Assembly: GCA_014381035.1 (NCBI GenBank)
Contig: JACMIS010000649.1
Span: 1 to 8,709, forward strand
Direction of reading: 5' to 3'
Length of the DNA: 8,709 nt
Origin: Armatimonadota bacterium
GTDB taxonomy: Bacteria > Armatimonadota > Armatimonadia > Armatimonadales > Armatimonadaceae
The notes beneath the pieces are model-generated. The model was given only the letters and a program-made list of their open reading frames with translations, was not told the origin of the DNA and made no database searches. Made by a program: the position numbers and the translations under genes. Position 1 is the first letter of the stretch. Each line of letters begins with the position of its first letter. Positions 1-5,075 of this stretch are shown piece after piece.

Positions 1-17
1 CATACGATCCGCCTCCC
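1..17 (-). promoter_or_regulatory. Shine-Dalgarno and ATG of a gene leaving the window
   Basis: On the minus strand GGGAGG (complement of 12-17) lies 8 bases before an ATG formed by positions 3-1. This is a good ribosome binding site with ideal spacing, placed just after the stop codon of the NlpC/P60 gene (TAA at 30-28). It suggests that a further minus-strand gene starts at the window edge and is cotranscribed with NlpC/P60. Only its start codon is visible, so nothing can be said about its product. Confidence 0.5.
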
Positions 18-27
18 GCCCGTTATT

Positions 28-924
28 TTATCGGGTCTCGCTTTCGAAGCGCGTCACCGGTTCGCCCGCCCGCGCTATGTCAAGCCGCCGGGCGTCCACG
101 AAACCGGGCGAGTAACGGTCGTCGCCCCATTCCGTGATGATGACCCCCGCGCCGCCCGCACTATGTATAAACGTATTTTCCGCGAGGTGCATTCCCACGT
201 GCGTGATGCGGTCCGGCTTGCCGAAGAAGACGAGATCGCCAGGAAGCAGGTCGCGTCCGGCTTGCGCGACATCCGTGACGGGCGCGGGAACGAAGCGGGG
301 ATCGTCACGCTGAATGTCGGCGTCGCGCCGGAGTGTCACGCCCGCGATTCCATAACAGTATTGCACGAAGCCGGAGCAGTCCAGACCGAACGACGACGAA
401 CCGCCCCACAGATACGGCGTGCCGAGAAAATCGCGGGAATGGTTCGCGGCGACGGGAGCGATCTGTTCGGCGGGCGTCGGCACGAACGATAACGCGCGGA
501 ATGGCAACACGCCGTTTGTCGCGCCGAGGTAGCCGCTTGTGCTTCCGTCGGGTGTAGTAACTTCGATGAAGCCGTTTTCGGTCGCGGCAACGATACGCAC
601 CCAGACAAATAGGGGAAGGCGTAACAACAAGGGAGAGTGATAATCGGGTGATTCGCGTAGTTCCGCGAACACAGCGCGTATCGGTTCGAGTTCGTCGGTG
701 ACATGCGAAGTCAGCCAGCGATTGTCTGCCCAGCCCCGGTAGGTGTCCTCGCCCTCGACGTACGACCAGCCGTCTTCCTCGCGCACGACGCGCACCGTCT
801 GTCCCATCAGTAGTTGCGAGACGAGTTCGGAGTTATTGGATGACTTCGCGCGTAGATGCGTGACATTGTGCGCGACAGTGCGAAGGAGGAGGTCGGTGTC
901 TGAGGACAGCGGCGGCGTATGCAT
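28..924 (-). CDS. NlpC/P60 cysteine peptidase with N-terminal SH3-like domains
   Basis: A 298-residue protein, likely a gamma-D-glutamyl-L-diamino acid endopeptidase that cleaves peptidoglycan stem peptides. Residues ~10-75 form a bacterial SH3 domain (RAKSSNNSELVSQLLMGQ, then GWSYV and GWADNRWL), ~80-150 look like a second SH3-like domain, and ~155-275 are the NlpC/P60 domain. The catalytic residues are visible: Cys183 in LDCSGFV, His242 in THVGMHL and His254 in FIHSAG. There is no signal peptide, and the domain order matches YkfC-type enzymes that recycle muropeptides in the cytoplasm, so I favour recycling over wall hydrolysis. I chose the ATG at 924 because a TATCAT hexamer sits 6 bases upstream. 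An in-frame ATG at 942 (6 residues longer) is possible. A TTG at 966 would translate through a dispersed repeat and is unlikely. A downstream gene probably follows at position 3. Confidence 0.9.
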   Translation of the reverse strand: MHTPPLSSDTDLLLRTVAHNVTHLRAKSSNNSELVSQLLMGQTVRVVREEDGWSYVEGEDTYRGWADNRWLTSHVTDELEPIRAVFAELRESPDYHSPLLLRLPLFVWVRIVAATENGFIEVTTPDGSTSGYLGATNGVLPFRALSFVPTPAEQIAPVAANHSRDFLGTPYLWGGSSSFGLDCSGFVQYCYGIAGVTLRRDADIQRDDPRFVPAPVTDVAQAGRDLLPGDLVFFGKPDRITHVGMHLAENTFIHSAGGAGVIITEWGDDRYSPGFVDARRLDIARAGEPVTRFESETR

Positions 925-930
925 GCCATT

Positions 931-936
931 ATGATA
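931..936 (-). promoter_or_regulatory. Candidate -10 box for a leaderless NlpC/P60 mRNA
   Basis: Minus-strand TATCAT is separated by 6 bases from the ATG at 924. Transcription would then start at or next to the A of that ATG. No Shine-Dalgarno sequence precedes this ATG, and I see no convincing -35 box. The hexamer falls inside the coding sequence if the alternative ATG at 942 is used. Confidence 0.4.
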
Positions 937-946
937 CGTCATCGTC

Positions 947-963
947 GGGGTTTCACCCACCGG
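947..963. repeat. 17-bp dispersed repeat, single-arm copy
   Basis: GGGGTTTCACCCACCGG is identical to 8641-8657 and, inverted, to 8678-8694, where it forms part of a large palindrome. Here only one arm is present and the match ends sharply on both sides. A 17-bp match is not expected by chance in 8.7 kb. On the minus strand one frame reads CRWVKP, against FYRWVKP in the palindrome. It lies just upstream of the NlpC/P60 start. Most likely this is a decayed or partial copy of a dispersed intergenic repeat. Confidence 0.75.
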
Positions 964-1016
964 CAAATCGGTCGCTCGTATTCGGAGGTAGCAATCTTCT
1001 TTGCATTATTGATTTG

Positions 1017-1048
1017 TTGACGAATCGGGTATCTCTTTCTGGTAAAAC
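1017..1048 (+). promoter_or_regulatory. Candidate extended -10 promoter for the MFS gene
   Basis: TGGTAAAAC at 1040-1048 is an extended -10 (TGN followed by TAAAAC). TTGACG at 1017-1022 resembles a -35, but the 20-bp spacer is too long for a classic pair, so the TGN element may do the work. Only 5 bases separate the hexamer from the ATG at 1054, which predicts a leaderless transcript. There is no Shine-Dalgarno sequence before the ATG. Confidence 0.45.
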
Positions 1049-1053
1049 GATTC

Positions 1054-2337
1054 ATGGTCGAACCATTCCTTGCTCCTGCCGAACCCGAAGATCCTGTCCG
1101 CTCTCCCCACCTCGATGCACTCAAACCGGGTGGCGCGCTCTACGCATTCTCGTTTCCCAACTTCCGTTTGTTCTTTTTTGGGCAACTCGTCTCCGTCGCC
1201 GGGACCTGGATGCAGAATGTGGCGCAACAATGGCTCGTCTATGAGTTGACGCAATCGTCGGTGTGGCTGGGCGTTGTTGCCGGGGCTACCGCCTTGCCCC
1301 ATGTGCTGTTCGCGTTCTGGGGCGGCTCGGTCGCGGACCGCTTTCCGCGCCGCAGTATCCTGCTTTGTACCCAGAGCGTAGCAATGATTTCCGCGCTCGT
1401 GCTGGCGACGCTGGCGACAAACCGCGTGGTACCTATCCAGGCGTGGCATATCGCCATCATCGCGGGGCTGGGCGGAATCATCAATGCATTCAATATGCCC
1501 GCGCAACAAGCGTTCGTCACCCAGATGGTGGACGACCCGAAGGCACTCGGGAACGCTATCGGGCTGAACTCGCTCCGGTTCAATTTCGCCCGGTTTCTGG
1601 GTCCGATGTTTGCCGGGATCACGCTGGTGAATCTCGGCGCGGCATGGTGCTTTTTCCTGAACGGGTTATCGTTCATCGCCGTTATCCTTTCGCTCTCTCT
1701 GATGCGCGTGACGAAAGCGAAGTCGGAAGCGAAGAGCGGTACCAACGAATCGCCGTGGGAGGGAGCACGGTTCCTACTTGGGGTGCCCAGCCTGTTCCGG
1801 GTCGTTATCCTGATCGGCTCGGGCAGTCTACTTGTTCTCGCCGTGTCTACGCTGTATCCGGTGCTCGCGGGTGTCTACAACGGGGGAGCAAGCGGCTTCA
1901 GTACGCTGGTGACGGTAAACGGTATCGGTGCGACCATCGGCGGAATCGGGATCGTGACTATAGGAAGCCGGATACAACGGCGGAATCTGGTGTACGGCGG
2001 CGCGACTCTATTCTGCATCGCACTGCTGATTCTTTCGTTCTCACGCACATTCATACCCGCATTGATTTGCCTGTTTTTCGCGGGTATCGCGATGGTGGTC
2101 TTCACAACAAGTACAAATACGAAAGTACAGACCGAAGCCCCGGACGAGCTACGCGGGCGGGTGATGGCGATGTACTTGCTGGTTGCCAACACTTCGATGC
2201 CACTTGGTGGGCTACTGCTCGGATTCCTCGCACAGCATTTTCAGGCGTTGCCGACTATCCGCCTTTCTGCCGGGATCATGCTCGCCATCACTATCGGTGT
2301 GTGGCTCTGGAGCACGAGCGACCGTGCCCGGAAATAA
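1054..2337 (+). CDS. MFS transporter, EntS-like (MFS_3) exporter
   Basis: A 427-residue polytopic inner-membrane transporter of the major facilitator superfamily, most like the MFS_3 / enterobactin-exporter-type group of proton-driven efflux proteins. After a short hydrophilic N-terminus (1-30), the FRLFFFGQLVSVAGTWMQNVAQQWLVYEL stretch (37-65) is the typical first helix of this group. The MFS signature loop GGSVADRFPRR (90-100) lies between helices 2 and 3. The central charged loop (~218-238) divides two hydrophobic halves, giving about 12 helices in all. A second loop, ELRGRVMAMY, precedes the last helices. Length is normal. The substrate cannot be read from sequence, and no siderophore or drug-resistance genes lie nearby. 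The start has no Shine-Dalgarno but has a -10-like box just upstream. The gene is convergent with the methyltransferase, 12 bp apart, with no terminator visible between them. Confidence 0.92.
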   Translation: MVEPFLAPAEPEDPVRSPHLDALKPGGALYAFSFPNFRLFFFGQLVSVAGTWMQNVAQQWLVYELTQSSVWLGVVAGATALPHVLFAFWGGSVADRFPRRSILLCTQSVAMISALVLATLATNRVVPIQAWHIAIIAGLGGIINAFNMPAQQAFVTQMVDDPKALGNAIGLNSLRFNFARFLGPMFAGITLVNLGAAWCFFLNGLSFIAVILSLSLMRVTKAKSEAKSGTNESPWEGARFLLGVPSLFRVVILIGSGSLLVLAVSTLYPVLAGVYNGGASGFSTLVTVNGIGATIGGIGIVTIGSRIQRRNLVYGGATLFCIALLILSFSRTFIPALICLFFAGIAMVVFTTSTNTKVQTEAPDELRGRVMAMYLLVANTSMPLGGLLLGFLAQHFQALPTIRLSAGIMLAITIGVWLWSTSDRARK

Positions 2338-2349
2338 GCCGAGCGAAGA

Positions 2350-2907
2350 TCATGTTTTCTGAAGATACCAAATGTAGCCACCAAACAAGAGCGTTTCTTT
2401 CGGCGACGGGAACAGCGGTCTTATCTCACCCAATAAAATATTGCGTAACCATCCGCCAAACGCTGGATTCCCGGCCATCTCGCCGCGGAAGGCGTTGTTA
2501 TAAATGACGAGCCAGCCGTTGTTCCGCAGAGTGCGACGTGCCTCCCCAAAGAAGGCCGGGCGGTCGAGCCAATGAAAAGCGAGCGATACGGTTACGAGAT
2601 CAAACACTGCGTCAGGAAGGGGGATATGTTCGGCGGGGGCGATTAAATACCGAACATTGTCGCCGGGAAGTGCCACTGAAAGCATATCCGATGATATATC
2701 AACGCCGATAACAGAGTCCGCGATTGTACGCAGGGCAACCGTAGATTGTCCAGTCCCGCAACCGACATCCAGTGCATCTGCGACCGGAAAAGCCAGTGGT
2801 ATCGCTTCCTTGATTTTATCTGTGACGATGGAATGAAAGAATGGACGGCTACGCGCATAACGCTCCGCGGCGGATCTGTACGCGAAATAGTTTGTAAAGG
2901 CGGGCAT
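2350..2907 (-). CDS. Class I SAM-dependent methyltransferase, C-terminally short
   Basis: A 185-residue methyltransferase of the type 11 fold, related to trans-aconitate-methyltransferase-like proteins. Motif I is DVGCGTGQST (~47-56), which binds SAM. The acidic end of strand 2 is VIGVDIS (~67-73). Motif II/III regions follow: PAEHIPLPDAVFDLVTVSLAFHWLD (~90-114) and the post-motif GWLVIYNNAF. Family members usually run to about 240-260 residues. This one stops after an IWYLQKT tail, so roughly 60 residues of the C-terminal cap are missing. The stop codon is 12 bp from the end of the convergent MFS gene, so there is no room for the lost part. It may be a natural short form or a truncated gene. 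The substrate is unknown. Only a weak ribosome binding site precedes the ATG. Confidence 0.85.
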   Translation of the reverse strand: MPAFTNYFAYRSAAERYARSRPFFHSIVTDKIKEAIPLAFPVADALDVGCGTGQSTVALRTIADSVIGVDISSDMLSVALPGDNVRYLIAPAEHIPLPDAVFDLVTVSLAFHWLDRPAFFGEARRTLRNNGWLVIYNNAFRGEMAGNPAFGGWLRNILLGEIRPLFPSPKETLLFGGYIWYLQKT

Positions 2908-2916
2908 TATTCTTTG

Positions 2917-2944
2917 AGTCTACCGTTAAACGTGTCTGCCACAA
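2917..2944 (-). promoter_or_regulatory. Weak candidate promoter for the methyltransferase
   Basis: Minus-strand TTGTGG (2944-2939), a 16-bp spacer and TAGACT (2922-2917) lie 9 bases before the ATG at 2907. The match to consensus is modest. It is the only plausible promoter between the strong upstream terminator and the start codon, and it would leave a leader of about 2-3 bases. Confidence 0.3.
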
Positions 2945-2972
2945 AGAAAAAGCCCGCAAATGCGGGCTTTTT
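2943..2972 (-). terminator. Rho-independent terminator of the sigma-factor cluster
   Basis: A perfect 12-bp inverted repeat (2947-2958 with 2961-2972, core GCCCGC/GCGGGC) is flanked by A and T runs. Read on the minus strand, the stem is followed by TTTTTCTTT. It lies 38 bp past the stop codon of the sigma-factor gene, so it should end that transcript and insulate the downstream methyltransferase. Its symmetry could also stop plus-strand transcripts, but no plus-strand gene runs into it. Confidence 0.9.
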
Positions 2973-3010
2973 GGTTCGATAACATTCGTCTTATAAATAA
3001 GGTAGACGTA

Positions 3011-3763
3011 TTAGAATGCGGACGCGAATGCTCCGGTTTCCATCTGCCCGCGCAGTCGCTTCAAGCCCCGTTCGAAGTGCTTGCGGGCGTTCGCTTCCTT
3101 CATGCCCAACTCCTCGGCGATCTCGGCGTGGCTAAGATCACCCGCGACGCGGAGCCAGACGACTTTTGCTTCGGTAGGAGACAACGCCTTCGCGATTGCC
3201 GCTTGCAATTGGTAGCTCTGGAACTTCGATGCGACCGATTCGGCAGGCGTCGGGGACGGGTCGGGGACGGCGATTGCCGCTTCCGAATCGTCTACCGAAA
3301 TGCCCGGTTTGTTCAAGCCACGGCGATCCAGGGCGCGACGTTTGTCGATCAGCAGGTTCACGGCGACGCGCTGGACATACGCCGGGGTGATCTCCACCGG
3401 GCCGTTTTCCTCGCTCGCGCACAGCAACCGAACCATCACGTCCTGTGTGAGATCGTCGGCTTCCTGCGAGGTCAGATGACTGGTGTATTTGTCTAACGCG
3501 GCGGCGCACAGGGTCTTCACCCGGCGACGCAACTCTTCGGCGGCGCGGTTACGCTCGCTGGCAGTTTTTCCGTTTCGTGTTGCGGCAAGTAACTCGGCGT
3601 TGGAGGTACGACGCGGGGTGGCGGGAGACGCTACCGCAGTCTCCGTTCCTTTCGCCGATCCTTCGACAACGCGGCTCCGCAGGGCGGCAAGTCCGGCGAG
3701 AACATCCGCACCGGGTCTTTTGCCGGTTTCACTATTCACCACATTGTTATCGTTTGCTGTCAT
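3011..3763 (-). CDS. RNA polymerase sigma-70-family factor (ECF-like, regions 2 and 4)
   Basis: A 250-residue cytoplasmic sigma factor with only regions 2 and 4, as in the ECF group. Residues 1-55 are a polar, probably disordered extension not typical of compact ECF factors. Region 2 spans ~57-148: EADDLTQDVMVRLL matches the core-polymerase-binding helix, and the AYVQRVAVNLLIDKRRALDRRG stretch is the -10 recognition helix. A Pro/Ser/acidic linker (~150-178) precedes region 4 (~183-240), with LSPTEAKVVWLRVAGDLSHAEIAEELGMKEANARKHFERGLKRLR containing the -35-binding helix-turn-helix (~208-230). No anti-sigma factor is visible beside it, and the next gene downstream is separated by a terminator. 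A strong AAGGAGG precedes the ATG. The upstream small secreted protein and TPR protein are likely cotranscribed. The target promoters are unknown. Confidence 0.9.
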   Translation of the reverse strand: MTANDNNVVNSETGKRPGADVLAGLAALRSRVVEGSAKGTETAVASPATPRRTSNAELLAATRNGKTASERNRAAEELRRRVKTLCAAALDKYTSHLTSQEADDLTQDVMVRLLCASEENGPVEITPAYVQRVAVNLLIDKRRALDRRGLNKPGISVDDSEAAIAVPDPSPTPAESVASKFQSYQLQAAIAKALSPTEAKVVWLRVAGDLSHAEIAEELGMKEANARKHFERGLKRLRGQMETGAFASAF

Positions 3764-3776
3764 TGCTTGTTGTTCG

Positions 3777-3783
3777 CCTCCTT
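3777..3783 (-). promoter_or_regulatory. Strong Shine-Dalgarno of the sigma-factor gene
   Basis: Minus-strand AAGGAGG is a perfect anti-16S complement, 13 bases before the ATG at 3763. It fixes this start and implies efficient translation compared with the SD-poor upstream small gene. Confidence 0.75.
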
Positions 3784-3811
3784 CATTTATTGGTCGCTGG
3801 CACGAGAGTGG

Positions 3812-3830
3812 GGTAACTTCTGAAATTACC
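3812..3830. repeat. 19-bp imperfect palindrome before the sigma-factor gene
   Basis: GGTAACTTC and GAAATTACC are 9-bp arms around a single T, with one mismatch. It lies directly after the stop of the small secreted protein gene and about 50 bp before the sigma-factor ATG. Neither strand has a T-run after it, so it is not a standard terminator. It could be an operator for autoregulation or an mRNA hairpin between the two genes. Confidence 0.45.
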
Positions 3831-3832
3831 AG

Positions 3833-4000
3833 TTAGCGTGTTTCTCCAGTGACGGGCGAAACGGTCGGGATCTCATGGGTGATCTTGGGCGGCTTGGGTC
3901 CGGTCAGGTCGGCTTGTGCCGGGCGGACGGTGCCACAAAGCGCGGCGATGGCGGCGACAGCGGCGATAAAGACAGTTTTGATAGTTTGATTCGTTTTCAT
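3833..4000 (-). CDS. Small exported protein (signal peptide plus 25-residue Pro-rich mature peptide)
   Basis: A 55-residue protein of no family I recognise. Residues 1-30 form a clear Sec signal peptide: a basic start (MKTNQTIK), a hydrophobic core (VFIAAVAAIAALCG) and an AQA cleavage site before Asp31. The predicted mature peptide has only 25 residues, is rich in Pro and Thr (DLTGPKPPKITHEIPTVSP...), and has no cysteine. The Cys at 22 lacks a lipobox, because Leu is at -1. I chose the ATG at 4000 because the signal peptide starts there. A TTG at 4042 would add 14 residues before it. The ribosome binding site is weak. It lies between the TPR gene and the sigma-factor gene on the same strand. 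It could be a signalling or envelope peptide, or a decayed exported protein, and its role is unknown. Confidence 0.65.
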   Translation of the reverse strand: MKTNQTIKTVFIAAVAAIAALCGTVRPAQADLTGPKPPKITHEIPTVSPVTGETR

Positions 4001-4022
4001 TTTCGTACTCGTTAAAGATATA

Positions 4023-4040
4023 GACGGTGCGGACACCGTC
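4023..4040 (-). other. Hairpin between the TPR and small-peptide genes
   Basis: GACGGTG and CACCGTC make a perfect 7-bp stem with a 4-base loop. It lies 9 bases past the TPR stop codon and 22 bases before the small-peptide ATG. On the minus strand it is followed by TATATCTTT, a poor T-tract. It may be a weak terminator or attenuator that lowers downstream expression, or an mRNA-stabilising hairpin. If the TTG at 4042 were used, the hairpin would lie in coding sequence. Confidence 0.45.
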
Positions 4041-4048
4041 AATGTTCA

Positions 4049-4900
4049 CTATTGTTCGCTCAACGTCCGTAGCGGCGCGTATTTTGCCGCATATTCCGCG
4101 AGGATGCCGGTAGCACTGAGTTTTCTGGCACGCGCCACGGCGCGGGTCCAGAGTGCGCGGGCAGTGTCGGTATCCCCGAGCGACAGTTTCACAAACGCCC
4201 ACGGGCAAAGATATTCCAGACGCTCGCGGTCCGCTCCGGTGCGACCGTCGCAGATCTGATAGTCACGGTCGGCGGCGGCAAGGAGAGACTGATCCGTTTC
4301 GCCGCCCTGGCGGAATCGGTGCACCGATAAATACGCCCGGTTCTGGTGAATGATTCCGCTTGCTTCCGGAGTCAACCAGTCGCTTGGCTCCAGACCGGCG
4401 AGAAACGTCAACACTTCGGTAGCGCGGTCGAGTGATTCCGGCGTGTTGTCGGTGATGTAGGCAATCGCCAGCGCGACCCACGCCTTGACATAACCCGAAT
4501 CCCGCTCGACGGCGGATTCATACGCGGTGATCGCGGTGTTCACGTCTTTATTTTGATACAGCGCGGTCTGACCCGCTTCAAAAAGACGCACCGCTTCTTT
4601 ATTGTCGGAATCGTCGGGCCAGACGCCGTTTCCGGTGCGTCGCCCAATAAGGTGCGCCGGGTTCCGCTCGAAAAATCGTGCGGAAAGGGTTTGTTCGCCC
4701 GTCGGTCGGTCATCGGTGACGATATGGCGCGGGTAGGCGACGGCGGGCAGGTCCACCGGGACGAGTGGTATCTCGGTCAGCGTTTCGGGTGAGATCGGCA
4801 TCAGTTTTCCCTCACGGGTGACGCGGAACGATAACACGGCGCAGGACTTCTTTCCCTGCACCGGCACCGCCGCGTTTGTTTTGCTATACCATTCCCACAT
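4049..4900 (-). CDS. TPR-repeat protein of unknown function
   Basis: A 283-residue soluble protein. The first ~98 residues (start MWEWYSKTN) match no domain I recognise. Residues ~100-262 look like degenerate tetratricopeptide repeats: KEAVRLFEAGQTALYQNKDVNTAITAYESAVERDSGYVKAWVALAIAY is a near-canonical TPR pair, and later helices (SGIIHQNRAYLSV, PWAFVKLSLGDTDTARALWTRAVARAR) extend the array. No signal peptide or membrane segment is present, so it is probably a cytoplasmic protein-interaction scaffold. The open frame continues 128 residues further up to 5284. I cut it at the ATG at 4900, which has a good AGGAGA 11 bases upstream, because the extension crosses two promoters and overlaps the opposite VIT gene. 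It heads a cluster with the small exported protein and the sigma factor, and might regulate or partner that factor. Confidence 0.75.
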   Translation of the reverse strand: MWEWYSKTNAAVPVQGKKSCAVLSFRVTREGKLMPISPETLTEIPLVPVDLPAVAYPRHIVTDDRPTGEQTLSARFFERNPAHLIGRRTGNGVWPDDSDNKEAVRLFEAGQTALYQNKDVNTAITAYESAVERDSGYVKAWVALAIAYITDNTPESLDRATEVLTFLAGLEPSDWLTPEASGIIHQNRAYLSVHRFRQGGETDQSLLAAADRDYQICDGRTGADRERLEYLCPWAFVKLSLGDTDTARALWTRAVARARKLSATGILAEYAAKYAPLRTLSEQ

Positions 4901-4911
4901 TGCTTGCTTTG

Positions 4912-4917
4912 TCTCCT
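4912..4917 (-). promoter_or_regulatory. Shine-Dalgarno that sets the TPR-gene start
   Basis: Minus-strand AGGAGA lies 11 bases before the ATG at 4900. It is the evidence for choosing this start over the longer open frame, whose upstream part runs into the divergent gene. Confidence 0.65.
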
Positions 4918-4985
4918 GCTTAAAAAAGCATTTAATCCAAAACGCTTTTCGCGGGACGGTTGTGACAAAATCCAAAAACTTTTTC

Positions 4986-5014
4986 TTGACAAGTTTTCCA
5001 GGGAGAGTTAAAAT
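4986..5014 (+). promoter_or_regulatory. Strong housekeeping-type promoter of the VIT/PEP-CTERM gene
   Basis: TTGACA (4986-4991), a 17-bp spacer and TAAAAT (5009-5014) form a near-consensus sigma-70 promoter. Start of transcription is expected near 5021, giving a ~55-base leader with the Shine-Dalgarno GGGGAGA at 5063-5069. The -10 box overlaps that of the opposing promoter. Confidence 0.8.
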
Positions 5015-5038
5015 ACAATTGTTGGCTTTGATTGGCAA
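5010..5038 (-). promoter_or_regulatory. Opposing promoter for the TPR/peptide/sigma cluster
   Basis: On the minus strand TTGCCA (5038-5033), a 17-bp spacer and TATTTT (5015-5010) make a good sigma-70 promoter. Transcription would begin near 5003 and give a ~100-base leader for the TPR gene. Its -10 shares five base pairs with the plus-strand -10, so polymerase cannot occupy both sites at once. Confidence 0.55.
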
Positions 5039-5040
5039 AG
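5022..5040. repeat. Possible operator: TTGGC direct repeat overlapping CTTTG/CAAAG inverted repeat
   Basis: TTGGC occurs at 5022-5026 and 5032-5036, exactly one helical turn apart. CTTTG (5026-5030) and CAAAG (5036-5040) form an inverted repeat in the same place. The site covers the expected plus-strand transcription start and the minus-strand -35 box, so a protein bound there could affect both promoters. The elements are short and could be chance. Confidence 0.3.
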
Positions 5041-5062
5041 TATTCTTGTTTACATAGCATGT

Positions 5063-5069
5063 GGGGAGA
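5063..5069 (+). promoter_or_regulatory. Shine-Dalgarno that sets the VIT-gene start
   Basis: GGGGAGA lies 6 bases before the ATG at 5076. A GTG at 5061 is also in frame but overlaps this site and has no ribosome binding site of its own, so the ATG at 5076 is preferred. Confidence 0.7.
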
Positions 5070-5075
5070 AACGGA

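Noticed and set aside
943..966. TTG start for the NlpC/P60 gene
   Set aside because: The extra residues would be encoded by the 17-bp dispersed repeat. ATGs at 942 and 924 are available, the latter with a -10-like box at leaderless spacing.
1263..2507. A 414-codon open frame on the plus strand inside the MFS gene
   Set aside because: It is a shifted-frame shadow: its translation is rich in Arg and lacks any domain, while the overlapping frame is a clear MFS transporter with helices and the GGSVADRFPRR motif.
3972..4000. Lipobox at Cys22 of the small exported protein
   Set aside because: The residues before the Cys are Ala-Ala-Leu. Leu at -1 does not fit a lipobox, whereas AQA at 28-30 fits signal peptidase I.
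3833..4000. The secreted peptide as substrate of the nearby glutaminyl-cyclase-like enzyme
   Set aside because: The predicted mature N-terminus is Asp, not Gln. Cleavage before Gln29 would put Arg at -3, which signal peptidase does not favour.
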